The notes under the pieces: generated by a model
What the model saw: only the letters and a program-made list of their open reading frames with translations
Told to the model about the DNA's origin: nothing
The model's database searches: none
Translations under genes and position numbers: made by a program
Assembly: GCA_035762345.1 (NCBI GenBank)
Contig: DASTPE010000079.1
Coordinates: forward strand, 1-64,000
DNA: 64,000 bases
Source of the DNA: SCGC-AG-212-J23 sp035762345
Lineage (GTDB): Bacteria; Pseudomonadota; Gammaproteobacteria; Burkholderiales; SG8-39
Direction: 5' to 3'
Shown here: piece after piece, positions 17,369 through 26,191 of the stretch
How the letters are laid out: the number at the start of each line of letters is the position of its first letter
How positions within the stretch are numbered: position 1 is the stretch's first letter

Positions 17369-18225
17369 GACGTCGTTTTCTCCGTGGTTGGGATGGTTCC
17401 AAGGCGCCCGGCGTGGTAGTCGACGAACGCCTGCTGGATTTCCTTCGGGGTGTTCATCACGAACGGACCGTAGCCTGCGACCGGCTCGTCGATCGGCGCG
17501 CCGTTCATCACGAAGACGATCGCGTCGGTCTCCGCGGTGATTGTTGCCCGGTCGCCTTTGCGCTCGAAAACGGCGAGCTCGCCGGCCGTTACGGCTTCTC
17601 CGTTCACTGCAATCTTTCCTTCGGGCACGTAGAGCCCCGCGCTGTAACCGTCACGAAGATCGAGCTCAACGGCATTGCCTGCCTTCAGCGTGACAAGCAG
17701 GAGGTTGATCGGGGTGAAGGTTTGCGCCGGTCCTTTCACGCCGCGAAATTGCCCGGCGATGACGCGCACACCGTCGAGCACCGGGATGTCGCGCGCCGTC
17801 AGCGTCTGGTAGCGCGGCGGGGTCATCTTGAACTTCGCGGGCAGGTTGACCCAGAGCTGCAAGCCGTGGAAGCGGCCGCCACTGCGGGTCATCGCCTCGC
17901 TGTGGAACTCCTTGTGCAGCAGCCCGGCGCCGGCGGTCATCCACTGGACGTCGCCAGGACCGATGCGGCCGCCGTTGCCCGCGGTGTCCTCGTGCTCGAC
18001 TTCGCCTTCGAGGAGCACCGTCACGGTCTCGAAGCCGCGGTGGGGATGCCAGCCCACGCCGCGCGGCTTCTCCGCGGGCCCGAATTCGGCCGGGCCGAAA
18101 TGATCGAGCAGCAGGAAAGGCGATAGCTCGGGCTGACGCTGGTAGTCGAGCACCGTGTGGACGGGGAAGCCGTCCCCGACCCAGTGCCCTTCGGGTTTGC
18201 GGTAGATGCGGGAAATGTTTTTCAT
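17365..18225 (-). CDS. Pirin-family bicupin protein, 286 aa
   Basis: The N-terminal cupin has the iron-binding pattern (GWHPHRGFETVTVLLEGEVEHED: two His, a further His, Glu) and the PGDVQWMTAGAGLLHKE motif. A C-terminal pirin domain follows (FERKGDRATITAE). Bacterial pirins include quercetinases and redox-sensing regulators. The start was placed at ATG 18225, where homology begins (MKNISRIYRKPEGHWVGDGF). First gene of the operon read away from the divergent LysR gene. Confidence 0.93.
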   Translation of the reverse strand: MKNISRIYRKPEGHWVGDGFPVHTVLDYQRQPELSPFLLLDHFGPAEFGPAEKPRGVGWHPHRGFETVTVLLEGEVEHEDTAGNGGRIGPGDVQWMTAGAGLLHKEFHSEAMTRSGGRFHGLQLWVNLPAKFKMTPPRYQTLTARDIPVLDGVRVIAGQFRGVKGPAQTFTPINLLLVTLKAGNAVELDLRDGYSAGLYVPEGKIAVNGEAVTAGELAVFERKGDRATITAETDAIVFVMNGAPIDEPVAGYGPFVMNTPKEIQQAFVDYHAGRLGTIPTTEKTTS

Positions 18226-18300
18226 GCCTCGTAATATGAGGGTGCCTTGTATTGGGATAAAGTAGCGTAACAAGAACACATAATCCCTATTAGTGGGACA
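18226..18300. promoter_or_regulatory. Divergent promoter region between pirin operon and LysR gene
   Basis: Seventy-five bases separate the two divergent start codons. An AT-rich stretch holds a candidate promoter for the pirin operon on the minus strand (TTGTTA, 16 bases, TACAAG). An inverted repeat TCCC-N7-GGGA at 18284-18298 abuts the LysR start codon and could be an autoregulatory LysR site. Both are read by eye and unproven. Confidence 0.35.
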
Positions 18301-19209
18301 ATGGACAAGCTCGTAGCGATTCGAGTTTTCGCGCAAGTCGTTGAATCAGGAAGTTTTGCCAAGGCGGCGGCCCGCCTCAGCCTGTCTACTTCCGCTACGT
18401 CCCGCCACGTCGCCGAACTCGAGGCCCATTTGCAAAACCGGCTCCTCAACCGCACGACCCGGCGCGTAAGCCTCACCGAGAGCGGGCGCGCGTTTTACGA
18501 GCGCGCGGTGCAGCTCCTCGCCGATCTCGAGGAAGCCGAGCAGGAAGCCGCGCGCGCCGCAGTGGTGCCACGCGGCACGATCCGCCTCACCACCTCCGTC
18601 AATTTCGGCGTGCGACACCTCGCGCCGGCGATCGCAGAGTTTCTCGCCCGGCACGCGGAAGTGCGCTTCGACGTGTCGCTGTCGGATCGCGTGATCGATC
18701 TCATCGAGGAAGGCTTCGACCTCGCGGTGCGCATCGGCACCGCGGGCTCGGAAAACGTGGTGGCGCGCAAGCTCGGCGAAACGCGACTCGTGCCGTGCGC
18801 GTCGCCGCAGTACCTATCGGCCCATCCCACGCCGAAGACACCCGAGGATCTCGCCGCGCACAATTGCTTTACCTACGAGTACGTCACGCCGCGCAACGTG
18901 TGGCGTTTTCGCGATGCCCCCGGAGCCGAGCGCGCGGTGCGGATCGCCGGCACGCTGCATTCGAACAACGGCGACCTGCTGGCGGAGATCGCAGCGCGCG
19001 GCTGCGGCATCGTGTTCGAGCCGGCTTTCATCGTGGGGCCTGACGTGCGCGCAGGGCGCCTGGTTCCCCTGCTGCAGGAGTTCACGCCTCCACCGGTGCC
19101 GATTTACGCCGTGTATCCGAGCCGCAAGCACCTCTCGGCCAAGGTGCGCACCTTCGTCGAGTTCCTGGTCGCGCGCTTCGAGCATTCGCAGGACTGGAGC
19201 TCGGCATGA
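18301..19209 (+). CDS. LysR-family transcriptional regulator, 302 aa
   Basis: A standard LysR layout: winged HTH at residues 1-60 (FAQVVESGSFAKAAARLSLS, TSRHVAELEAHL, LLNRTTRRVSLTESG) and a periplasmic-binding-like effector domain from about 90 (GTIRLTTSVNFGVRHLAPAI). It is divergent from the pirin operon, its likely target. Its stop overlaps the pldA start by four bases (ATGA), so it may be co-transcribed with the phospholipase. Confidence 0.94.
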   Translation: MDKLVAIRVFAQVVESGSFAKAAARLSLSTSATSRHVAELEAHLQNRLLNRTTRRVSLTESGRAFYERAVQLLADLEEAEQEAARAAVVPRGTIRLTTSVNFGVRHLAPAIAEFLARHAEVRFDVSLSDRVIDLIEEGFDLAVRIGTAGSENVVARKLGETRLVPCASPQYLSAHPTPKTPEDLAAHNCFTYEYVTPRNVWRFRDAPGAERAVRIAGTLHSNNGDLLAEIAARGCGIVFEPAFIVGPDVRAGRLVPLLQEFTPPPVPIYAVYPSRKHLSAKVRTFVEFLVARFEHSQDWSSA

Positions 19210-20291
19210 AGCGCGCGGGGCTTTTCGTTTTTCTGCTCGTTGTTCTGAGTAGCGTCCATGCCGCCGACTGGGTGATCGCCTCGCTCGCGCCGCGCGCCGA
19301 CGCGGGCGGGCGCTTCGAGATCTTGGTCATTGCGCCGCCGGACGCGACGCCGCCCGACGAGTTGCGCGTGCGCATCCAGGCCGACGTCGCCGAGGTCGAT
19401 CTGGAGTTCAAGCCGCTCGCGCCCGCCGACGGCGCGCGGCGCACCTACGTCGCGACCATGCCCGCGTTCGCCGCCGGGCCGGTCACGCTGCAGCTTGCCG
19501 ATTTTCCGTCCAACACGCTCATGCTCGTCGCCGTGCGCCGCGACGCGCTGCAGACGCTGACCCAGCCGCTCGCCGGCAGCACCGAGCCGCCGCTTTCGGA
19601 GAACGAGCCGATGTACTTCATCGCCGGCTCGCGCGGCCCTACCACCGCGCGTTTTCAGATCTCCTTCAAGTACCGAATGTTCGACGCCACCTCGGGCTTC
19701 GGCCAGGGCCAACCGTGGCTCTCGGGCCTGTATCTGGGCTACACGCAAAACTCGCTGTGGGAGCTGTCGAGCGAGTCGGAGCCCTTCCGCGACACGAGCT
19801 ACCGGCCGTCGCTCTTCTGGAAATGGGAGCGCACGAGCGGGACGGCGTTGTTCGACGGAGCGCGCGTGGGGCTCGAGCACGAGTCGAACGGCGACGAGGG
19901 CGAGCGCTCGCGCTCGCTGAATATCGCCTTCGTGCGCCCGGAATGGCAGTGGCGGCTGCGCGGCGGCGCGAGCTTCCAGTTCACGCCGAAGTTCTATGCC
20001 TATCTCGACAAGGATGAGAACCCCGATATCGACGACTACCGCGGTTACGCCGACTGGCGGGTGCGCTACGACTCGGGCAACCTCTGGATCACCACCGCTG
20101 TGGTGCGCGTGGGCACCTCGGGCAAGGGCAGCTTGCAGCTCGACTTCGCGCGGCGCACGCGCGACTTCAGGTTCGGCGGCGTGAGCGGATACCTGTACGC
20201 ACAGTACTTCAACGGCTACGGCGAGGACATCCTCGATTACAACGTGCGCGGCAGGGCGCAGTTCAGAGTCGGCTTCGCGATCGTGCCCTAG
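19206..20291 (+). CDS. pldA: Outer-membrane phospholipase A (OMPLA)
   Basis: A signal peptide ends in SVHAA. The C-terminal two-thirds is the OMPLA barrel with the catalytic segment LEHESNGDEGERSRSLN: His225, Ser227 and Asn239 keep the spacing of the E. coli His142/Ser144/Asn156 triad. It hydrolyses outer-membrane phospholipids when dimerised with calcium. The N-terminal 120 residues are an extra beta-rich domain absent from E. coli PldA but seen in betaproteobacterial forms. It is coupled to the upstream LysR gene. Confidence 0.93.
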   Translation: MKRAGLFVFLLVVLSSVHAADWVIASLAPRADAGGRFEILVIAPPDATPPDELRVRIQADVAEVDLEFKPLAPADGARRTYVATMPAFAAGPVTLQLADFPSNTLMLVAVRRDALQTLTQPLAGSTEPPLSENEPMYFIAGSRGPTTARFQISFKYRMFDATSGFGQGQPWLSGLYLGYTQNSLWELSSESEPFRDTSYRPSLFWKWERTSGTALFDGARVGLEHESNGDEGERSRSLNIAFVRPEWQWRLRGGASFQFTPKFYAYLDKDENPDIDDYRGYADWRVRYDSGNLWITTAVVRVGTSGKGSLQLDFARRTRDFRFGGVSGYLYAQYFNGYGEDILDYNVRGRAQFRVGFAIVP

Positions 20292-20294
20292 GAC

Positions 20295-20322
20295 AAAAAA
20301 TCGGGTCTGATCCCGATTTTTT
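20295..20322. terminator. Bidirectional Rho-independent terminator
   Basis: A perfect inverted repeat of 11 bases (AAAAAATCGGG / CCCGATTTTTT) with loop TCTGAT follows the pldA stop. The A-run and T-run make it work in both directions, serving pldA and the convergent acetyltransferase gene, whose stop codon it touches. Its core GGGTCTGA(T)CCC recurs at 23550-23564. Confidence 0.85.
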
Positions 20323-20873
20323 CAGGTGTCTTCGGTGCGCGGCGGGCGCCACGTGTACGGCACCGGGCCGGGGGCCCGAAGGACGCGCAGCATGCGCAGA
20401 GCGCCTTCCTTGCGGCCTTCGCCGCTGCGGTAGTAGCCGGGTACGAGTACCGTCTCGTAGAACCCCATCGCACGGTAAAAGCGTCTCGCCGCGTCGTTTC
20501 CTGTGCGCAACTCCAGATGGATGCTCGCCATGCCGGCGACGCGCGCAGAGTCGAGCAGCCAGTCGAGCATCCGCTGGCCGATTCCGAGGCGCCGATGCGA
20601 CGGACGCACCGCCAGCAACACGAGGTGTGCGCGCTCGTCGCCGAACTCCATGATGGCGAACCCAGCGATCGCGGTGCGCGCCGAAGATGCAGTGCCTTTA
20701 GCACCTTCGCACGCGACCACGGCGAGCGTTTCGCGGTCACGCATCGCGCGCAGCACGCGGCCCGCGTCGTACTTCCACCCGAGGCCCGACTCGATGAAGT
20801 CGCGGGACATCGTCGCAATTGCTTGCGCGTCGCGCGACTCGGCGGGCCGGATGGTGATGGCGCGGGGCGTCAT
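20322..20873 (-). CDS. GNAT (RimI-like) N-acetyltransferase, 183 aa
   Basis: GNAT motifs are visible: beta4 and the acetyl-CoA loop (LLAVRPSHRRLGIGQRML) and motif B (ELRTGNDAARRFYRAMGF). It transfers acetyl from acetyl-CoA to an amine or protein N-terminus; substrate unknown. The start is uncertain: ATG 20873 sits where homology begins, and ATG 20882 is in frame just upstream. The divergent sulfatase ATG is at 20889, so the two genes nearly share their 5' ends. Confidence 0.85.
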   Translation of the reverse strand: MTPRAITIRPAESRDAQAIATMSRDFIESGLGWKYDAGRVLRAMRDRETLAVVACEGAKGTASSARTAIAGFAIMEFGDERAHLVLLAVRPSHRRLGIGQRMLDWLLDSARVAGMASIHLELRTGNDAARRFYRAMGFYETVLVPGYYRSGEGRKEGALRMLRVLRAPGPVPYTWRPPRTEDT

Positions 20874-20888
20874 GACAGGCATTGTGCC

Positions 20889-22295
20889 ATGAGAAAATGG
20901 CCGCTGTCCTACGTGAAAACGCGAAAAAGGCCCAATCTCATCGTTGTCCTGGTGGACGACCTGCGGTTCGACGAGACGGGCGCGTCGGGTCATCCCTACA
21001 TGAGCACGCCGAACATCGACCGGCTGGCGCACGAGGGCGCGCGCTTCGCCAACGCATTCCATACCACGCCGCTGTGCTCACCCAACCGCGCCTCGATCGT
21101 CACCGGCCAATACGCCTCGCGCCACGGCATCATCGACAACGTCGGACGCGAGGCGATGAGCCACCGGCTCGCGAACTACCATCTCGAGTTGCAGCGCCTG
21201 GGCTACGAGACCGCGCACATCGGCAAATGGCACATGGGCAATGACGCGGCGCCGCGTCCCGGCTATGACACCTGGATAAGCTTCCGCGGCCAGGGAACGA
21301 TCACGAATCCGGTGTTCTGGGAAAACGGCGGCGAGAAGCAGCTCCGCGGCTACGTCACCGATCTCCTGAGCGAGCGCGCTGCCGAGTTCGTCGCGCGCCG
21401 GCGTGCGAAGCCGTTCGCGCTGTTCCTCGCGCACAAGGCGGTACATCCCGACGTGCAGCAAAAGCAGGACGGCACCATTGATCTCTCGACGATGCAGGGC
21501 TATGTGCTCCCCGCACGCCACGAAAATCTGTATCGCGGTGCAACGTATCCGCCGCGGCCCAACGTGAGACCCATAGCGCAGGTCCTCGAAGACAAGCCCG
21601 CCTGGCGCGAAGTATTCGAGCTTCGCGGCCGGCCCGAGAGCCGTGCGTTCCTCGACGGGCTGCAGAGCGGCACGCAGGAGGAGATCCGCCGGCGCGCAGC
21701 GATGTTGGCTTCGGTGGACGAGGGGATGGGCTTGCTTTTGCGCGAGCTCGACAAGACCGGGGTTCTCGACGACACGCTCATCCTCTTTCTCGGCGACAAC
21801 GGCTTTTTCTTCGGCGAGCACGGCCTCGGCGCCGAGCGGCGCTTTGCCTACGAGGAGGGCATTCGCACCGCGTTCTTCGTGCGCTACCCGAAGCTCGCCA
21901 AGCCGGGCAGCGTGATCGAGTCGATGGTGCTCGCGCTCGACATCGCGCCGACCCTGATCGAGCTCGCCGGCGGGAAGCCAGGCCCGCAGATCCAGGGCCG
22001 GTCGATCGTGCCTTTGCTGAAAGGTCCCTCGCGTGACTGGCGCAAGTCCTTTCTGATCGAGTACTACAACGAATCGGCGTGGCCGTGGATCGTCGGCATG
22101 AGCTACAAGGCGGTCCGCACCGAGCGCGCCAAGCTCATTCACTGGGTGCACAAGCTGGGCGTCGACGAGCTCTACGACCTGAAGCGCGATCCGTATGAAA
22201 TATGCAATGTCATCCGCAAACCGGCCTACGGTAAAGTGCGCGCGCGTCTATACACCGAGCTAAAGAAGCTGGTGGGGGAGGCGGTCGGCTTGTAG
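20889..22295 (+). CDS. Sulfatase-family hydrolase (formylglycine type), 468 aa
   Basis: The alkaline-phosphatase-superfamily sulfatase fold is clear: NLIVVLVDDLRFDETG (metal Asp23, Asp24), the modification motif CSPNR (Cys63 to Arg67) for formylglycine, IGKWHMG, and the second metal site LFLGDNGFFFGEHGL. No signal peptide is seen, so it is probably cytoplasmic. It should cleave a sulfate or phosphonate ester; substrate unknown. No sulfatase-maturating enzyme gene is nearby. ATG 20889 is the only good start before the conserved core. Confidence 0.9.
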   Translation: MRKWPLSYVKTRKRPNLIVVLVDDLRFDETGASGHPYMSTPNIDRLAHEGARFANAFHTTPLCSPNRASIVTGQYASRHGIIDNVGREAMSHRLANYHLELQRLGYETAHIGKWHMGNDAAPRPGYDTWISFRGQGTITNPVFWENGGEKQLRGYVTDLLSERAAEFVARRRAKPFALFLAHKAVHPDVQQKQDGTIDLSTMQGYVLPARHENLYRGATYPPRPNVRPIAQVLEDKPAWREVFELRGRPESRAFLDGLQSGTQEEIRRRAAMLASVDEGMGLLLRELDKTGVLDDTLILFLGDNGFFFGEHGLGAERRFAYEEGIRTAFFVRYPKLAKPGSVIESMVLALDIAPTLIELAGGKPGPQIQGRSIVPLLKGPSRDWRKSFLIEYYNESAWPWIVGMSYKAVRTERAKLIHWVHKLGVDELYDLKRDPYEICNVIRKPAYGKVRARLYTELKKLVGEAVGL

Positions 22296-22318
22296 GCGCA
22301 GGAACCAAGGGGGCGGCA

Positions 22319-23545
22319 ATGAAAAAAGATAATGCGGCGGACCTTTCCAGCGACCTTGCGATAGATCTCTCGGACGAGCTCAAGTCGCACTCCCACGCGC
22401 GCGCGGCGAAAAAGCTCGCGAACCTCCACGGTTCGGTCATCGCCCGGGAGCTCATGCACCTGAGCCCCGGATTCGCGCAGGATGTGCTGGGCGCGCTGCC
22501 GACCGGCGCGCGCGAACGCGCAATCTCGGCGGCGCCCATCGACGTCGCTTCCCAATGGCAGCGCAACGCGATGTACGACCCGGGCACCGTCGGCCGCATG
22601 ATGGAGCCGGTGATTGCCGCGTTCCCGCCCGAGAGCCAGGTCGGCGAGGTCATCGAAGAGCTGCGCGAGCTCGTGTCGCGAACGCTCATCACTTATGTCT
22701 ACGCCGTGGACGAGGACGGGCATCTGCTTGGCATCGTCACAATGCGCGACCTGCTCTTCAGCACGCCCGACCGCACGCTCGAGGAGGTGATGCTGCGCGG
22801 CGCGTTTGCGCTGCACGCGGCGATGTCGATGGAGGACGCGATGCGGCTCGTGCTCGACCGGCATTATCCGGTCTATCCGGTCGTGGACGCCGAGCGGCGC
22901 CTGATCGGGCTGGTTCGCGGCCAAACCATGTTCGAGGCCCAGGCCTACGAGATCTCGCTGCAGGCTGGCACCATGGTCGGCCTGGAAAAGGAGGAGCGCC
23001 TGGCCACGCCGTGGATGCGGAGCCTCAAGCTGCGTCACCCGTGGCTACAGCTGAATCTTCTCACCGCGTTCATCGCCGCCGCCGTGGTCGGGCTCTTCCA
23101 GGACACGATCGACCGGCTCGTGATCTTGGCGCTGTTCCTGCCGGTGCTCGCCGGACAGTCGGGCAATACGGGTTGTCAGGCACTCGCGGTCACGCTGCGC
23201 AGCATGACGCTCGGTGAGCTCAAGCCCGGGAGCGAGCGTCCGTTGATGGCGAAGGAAACCTGGGTCGGCTGCGTGAACGGGATCGGCGTCGGAATCGCAG
23301 CCGCGGTGGGCATGTACATCACCGCTTCGACCCAGAGCCAGGCCCAGCCGTGGATGCTGGCGCTCGTCGTCTTCCTTGCGATGGTGGCCGCGTGCATGGC
23401 GAGCGGCATTTCCGGCGCGCTCATCCCGCTTACCTTGAAGCGCTTCGGCTTCGACCCGGCCACCGCCTCGAGCATCTTCCTCACGACCGCGACCGACGTG
23501 GTCAGCATGGGGCTGCTGCTCGGGCTCGCGACCATACTGGTTTGA
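22319..23545 (+). CDS. mgtE: MgtE-family magnesium transporter, 408 aa
   Basis: Domain order is MgtE_N (about 20-105), two CBS domains (about 110-235) and a five-helix membrane domain (about 255-408) with the signature PVLAGQSGNTGCQALAVTLR, whose polar residues line the pore. It is an Mg2+ channel or transporter gated by cytosolic Mg2+ through the N and CBS domains. It is about 40 residues shorter than typical MgtE, mainly in the N domain. The ATG at 22319 follows a purine-rich GGGGGCGGCA. Confidence 0.92.
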   Translation: MKKDNAADLSSDLAIDLSDELKSHSHARAAKKLANLHGSVIARELMHLSPGFAQDVLGALPTGARERAISAAPIDVASQWQRNAMYDPGTVGRMMEPVIAAFPPESQVGEVIEELRELVSRTLITYVYAVDEDGHLLGIVTMRDLLFSTPDRTLEEVMLRGAFALHAAMSMEDAMRLVLDRHYPVYPVVDAERRLIGLVRGQTMFEAQAYEISLQAGTMVGLEKEERLATPWMRSLKLRHPWLQLNLLTAFIAAAVVGLFQDTIDRLVILALFLPVLAGQSGNTGCQALAVTLRSMTLGELKPGSERPLMAKETWVGCVNGIGVGIAAAVGMYITASTQSQAQPWMLALVVFLAMVAACMASGISGALIPLTLKRFGFDPATASSIFLTTATDVVSMGLLLGLATILV

Positions 23546-23549
23546 GAAA

Positions 23550-23564
23550 CGGGGTCTGACCCCG
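23550..23564 (+). terminator. GC hairpin after mgtE
   Basis: A perfect 6-base inverted repeat CGGGGT-CTG-ACCCCG directly follows the mgtE stop. The usual T-run is missing, so termination would be weak. The core resembles that of the terminator at 20295-20322. Confidence 0.45.
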
Positions 23565-23580
23565 CTCTGACTCCGATTTC

Positions 23581-23733
23581 TTACTTGGGACCCGGGCAGG
23601 GCCGGAACTCACAGTTCCTCGCCGGATCGCGTCCGACGTAACTGCCGTCGGGGCAGGCTTTCGCTTCCATCGTGCAGAAGACTTCGCTCGGCCTATCCGG
23701 CGTGCATGCCGCCAGCAGGCAGAGCATGACCAT
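23581..23733 (-). CDS. Small cysteine-rich lipoprotein, about 50 aa
   Basis: A short minus-strand frame encodes a lipoprotein signal with lipobox LLAAC (lipid Cys10) and then a Cys-rich domain: CTMEAKACPDGSYVGRDPA and NCEFRPCP, with four cysteines that could form two disulfides. The CPDGSYVGRDP-x-C-x-F-x-PCP pattern is a recurring small secreted module. ATG 23733 gives 50 residues; an in-frame ATG at 23748 overlaps the SDR stop. It lies right behind the SDR gene and is probably co-transcribed. Function unknown. Confidence 0.7.
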   Translation of the reverse strand: MVMLCLLAACTPDRPSEVFCTMEAKACPDGSYVGRDPARNCEFRPCPGPK

Positions 23734-23740
23734 GCAAAAT

Positions 23741-24439
23741 CTACACATAGATCATCTTGCGCGTCATTCCGCCGTCGACCACGAAGTTCTGCCCGGTGAT
23801 GAAGCCCGCGGCCTCGGACAGCAGGAAAGCGACGAGCTCGGCGACATCGTCGTCGCGCCCGACCCGGCCGACCGGGTGCTGGGCGTGGTCCCTGGGGCGC
23901 ACCGCCTGATGCGCGATCCAGCCGGGGCTTACGCAGTTCACGCGGACCTTGGGGCCGAAGCTGACCGCGAGCGCATGCGTGAGTCCGACAAGCCCGGCCT
24001 TCGCCGCGACGTAAGGCTCGGTATCGGGCTCCGACTGCAATGCTCGGGTGGATGCGATGTTGACGATCGCACCGCGTGCGCGGCGCAGGTGCGGGGCGGC
24101 GTGCTTCGTCATCAGGAATGCGCCGCTCAGGTTTACGCCGATGCGCCGGTTCCATTCGCGCAGGGGAAGCTTTTCCACCGGGCCCGTATGGGGATTCGCG
24201 AGCCCAGCGTTGTTCACCAGGCCGTCGAGCCGGCCGCAGCGCTTGACCACGGCGCGCACACACGCGCGTACCTGCGGCTCCCTGGAGACGTCGCATTTGA
24301 CGAAAGGCAAGCCTTGCCAACGACGATCGGCCGCCTTCACGTCCGCGACCGCGACCTGCCAACCGCGCGCGACGAGAGCGAGCGCGATCGCGTGCCCGAT
24401 GCCTTGCGCGCCGCCCGTCACCAAAGCGACTTTGTCCAC
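23741..24439 (-). CDS. Short-chain dehydrogenase/reductase, 232 aa
   Basis: Classical SDR: NAD(P) motif TGGAQGIG near residue 10, NNAG, the catalytic Ser in NIAS, YxxxK as YVAAK, and C-terminal FITGQNFVVDGG. The GTG start at 24439 is preceded by a strong ribosome site (GGGAGG). No in-frame ATG matches the N-terminal strand VDKVALVTGG. Substrate unknown. Divergent from the CBS-domain gene. Confidence 0.92.
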   Translation of the reverse strand: MDKVALVTGGAQGIGHAIALALVARGWQVAVADVKAADRRWQGLPFVKCDVSREPQVRACVRAVVKRCGRLDGLVNNAGLANPHTGPVEKLPLREWNRRIGVNLSGAFLMTKHAAPHLRRARGAIVNIASTRALQSEPDTEPYVAAKAGLVGLTHALAVSFGPKVRVNCVSPGWIAHQAVRPRDHAQHPVGRVGRDDDVAELVAFLLSEAAGFITGQNFVVDGGMTRKMIYV

Positions 24440-24508
24440 GGGAGCCTCCCTTGGCGATTCTATTTGGACTAGACTTGCCCTCGGGGACCGGCTCGCAAGG
24501 AGGGCGCC

Positions 24509-24943
24509 ATGCAAGTGAAGGAGATCCTGCGCGTCAAGGGAAGCCGGCTGGTCGGCATCGACCCGGCAAGCCGGGCGGCGGACGCGGTGGCGACGATGGC
24601 AGGCGAAAACCTCGGCTCGCTCGTGGTCATGGAGCAGGGCCGCATGGTCGGCATGCTGACATTCCACGAGTTGCTGCGCGCTCTCGCCTCGCGCGGCGGC
24701 GCGCTCGGCGAGGTGAAGGTGGCCGAAATCATGCTGCGCAATCCCGTCACCGCAGCGCCCGACATGGAAGTGAACGACCTGCGCCGCACAATGATCGATA
24801 CCGGCGCGCGCTACCTGCCGGTGATGCAGGACGGCAGGCTCCTTGGCGTGATCTCGTTCCGCGACGTGGCGAAGGCGGTGCTCGAAGAGCAGGACTTCGA
24901 GAACAAGATGCTGAAGGGCTACATCAAGAATTGGCCCGCCTGA
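24509..24943 (+). CDS. Two-CBS-domain protein, 144 aa
   Basis: Two CBS domains fill the protein (residues about 8-65 and 72-130), with the usual (G)xLVGxxTxxD-like ends MVGMLTFHELLRAL and LLGVISFRDVAKAV. Stand-alone CBS pairs bind adenine nucleotides and regulate partner proteins. The ribosome site AAGGAGGGCG sits just before ATG. No obvious partner is adjacent, though MgtE (which also has CBS domains) is 1 kb away. Confidence 0.9.
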   Translation: MQVKEILRVKGSRLVGIDPASRAADAVATMAGENLGSLVVMEQGRMVGMLTFHELLRALASRGGALGEVKVAEIMLRNPVTAAPDMEVNDLRRTMIDTGARYLPVMQDGRLLGVISFRDVAKAVLEEQDFENKMLKGYIKNWPA

Positions 24944-24960
24944 GCGCCGCCTGAGTCTAT

Positions 24961-26184
24961 TTGAACCGACGTAACGTCCTGCTCGGCGCGGGCGCCGCGC
25001 TCGCAGGTTCCGTTTCGCTCGCCGCGTGGCGCTACTGGCCCGAGCAGGGGTTCTGGAATCCCTGCCACGCGCGGCTGCCGCGCCGGCTGGCCGAGCACGA
25101 ACTGGTCCGCGCCGCCTGGGGGGGCATCGACACCGCGCAGTGCTGGGACAGCCACTCGCATCTCATCGGAACCGGAGACTCGGCGAGCGGCATCTTCGTC
25201 AATCCGGCGACCGATAGCCTGCTCAATCCAGGCCAGTACGCGCGCAGGCTGTTTTTCCTGAACGCGGGCTGCGTGCACGACGCCCGACAGAGCATCGATC
25301 TCGCGTACGTCGAGCGCATGCGCAATCTAATCGACGGCCTCGCGCCGGGGTGCAAGCTTGTCCTCTTTTCCTTCGATCGCGCTCACGACGCGGACGGCGT
25401 GCCCGACATCCCCCACACCATGTTCCACATCCCGGATGCGTATGCGCGCGACGTTGCACGCAAGTATCCGGATTATTTCGAGTGGGCGGCATCGATTCAT
25501 CCCTATCGCAAGGACGCCATCGCAGCGCTCGAGCAGGCGAAGCGCGACGGCGCGCGCGCGGTGAAGTGGCTGCCCTCGGCGATGGGTATCGATCCCGCAT
25601 CGCCGAAATGCGACCGCTTTTATGAGGCTCTTTCCGGAAGCAACATGCCCTTGATTGCTCATGCGGGCCTCGAGCGAGCAGTGCTCGGGCGCGAAGACCA
25701 CGACTTCGGCAACCCGCTGCGGCTGCGCCGCGCGCTCGAGGCCGGGGTGCGCGTGGTGATCGCGCATTGCGCGTCGATAGGCCAGGACCAGGACCTCGAC
25801 CGCGGCCCGAACGGCCCTTATGTCGACAGCTTTTCGCTCTTCGTGCGGGTTTTCGAGCGATATCCCTCCTGTTACGGCGATATCTCCGCCATGACGCAGG
25901 TGAACCGCGCCGGCCCGGCGCTCGCGCGCGTGGTCGAGGAGCAGGACTGGCACGCCCGGCTGCTCAACGGCTCGGACTATCCGCTGCCGGGCATCATGCC
26001 GATCTTCTCCGTCGACTACCTGGTCTCGCTTGGAATGATCGACGCCTCGGCCGCGGATGTGCTGCGCGAGATCCGGTTGCACAACCCGCTGCTGTTCGAT
26101 TTCGTGCTCAAGCGAAGCCTCAGATCGGGGGGCAAATCACTTGCGGCGCGCGTGTTCGAGACGCGCGGATTTTTCATGAGATGA
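24961..26184 (+). CDS. Amidohydrolase-family (Amidohydro_2, TIM-barrel) protein with export signal, 407 aa
   Basis: Metal-site motifs of the amidohydrolase superfamily are visible: DSHSHL near residue 63, VKWLPSAMGIDP, IAHAGLE, VVIAHCASIG and NGSDYPLPG. The first 25 residues (MNRRNVLLGAGAALAGSVSL) resemble a Tat or Sec signal, with an RR pair. The start is TTG at 24961 with no good ribosome site, so the exact start is open. Substrate unknown; probably periplasmic. Confidence 0.8.
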   Translation: MNRRNVLLGAGAALAGSVSLAAWRYWPEQGFWNPCHARLPRRLAEHELVRAAWGGIDTAQCWDSHSHLIGTGDSASGIFVNPATDSLLNPGQYARRLFFLNAGCVHDARQSIDLAYVERMRNLIDGLAPGCKLVLFSFDRAHDADGVPDIPHTMFHIPDAYARDVARKYPDYFEWAASIHPYRKDAIAALEQAKRDGARAVKWLPSAMGIDPASPKCDRFYEALSGSNMPLIAHAGLERAVLGREDHDFGNPLRLRRALEAGVRVVIAHCASIGQDQDLDRGPNGPYVDSFSLFVRVFERYPSCYGDISAMTQVNRAGPALARVVEEQDWHARLLNGSDYPLPGIMPIFSVDYLVSLGMIDASAADVLREIRLHNPLLFDFVLKRSLRSGGKSLAARVFETRGFFMR

Positions 26185-26191
26185 TTTCCCG

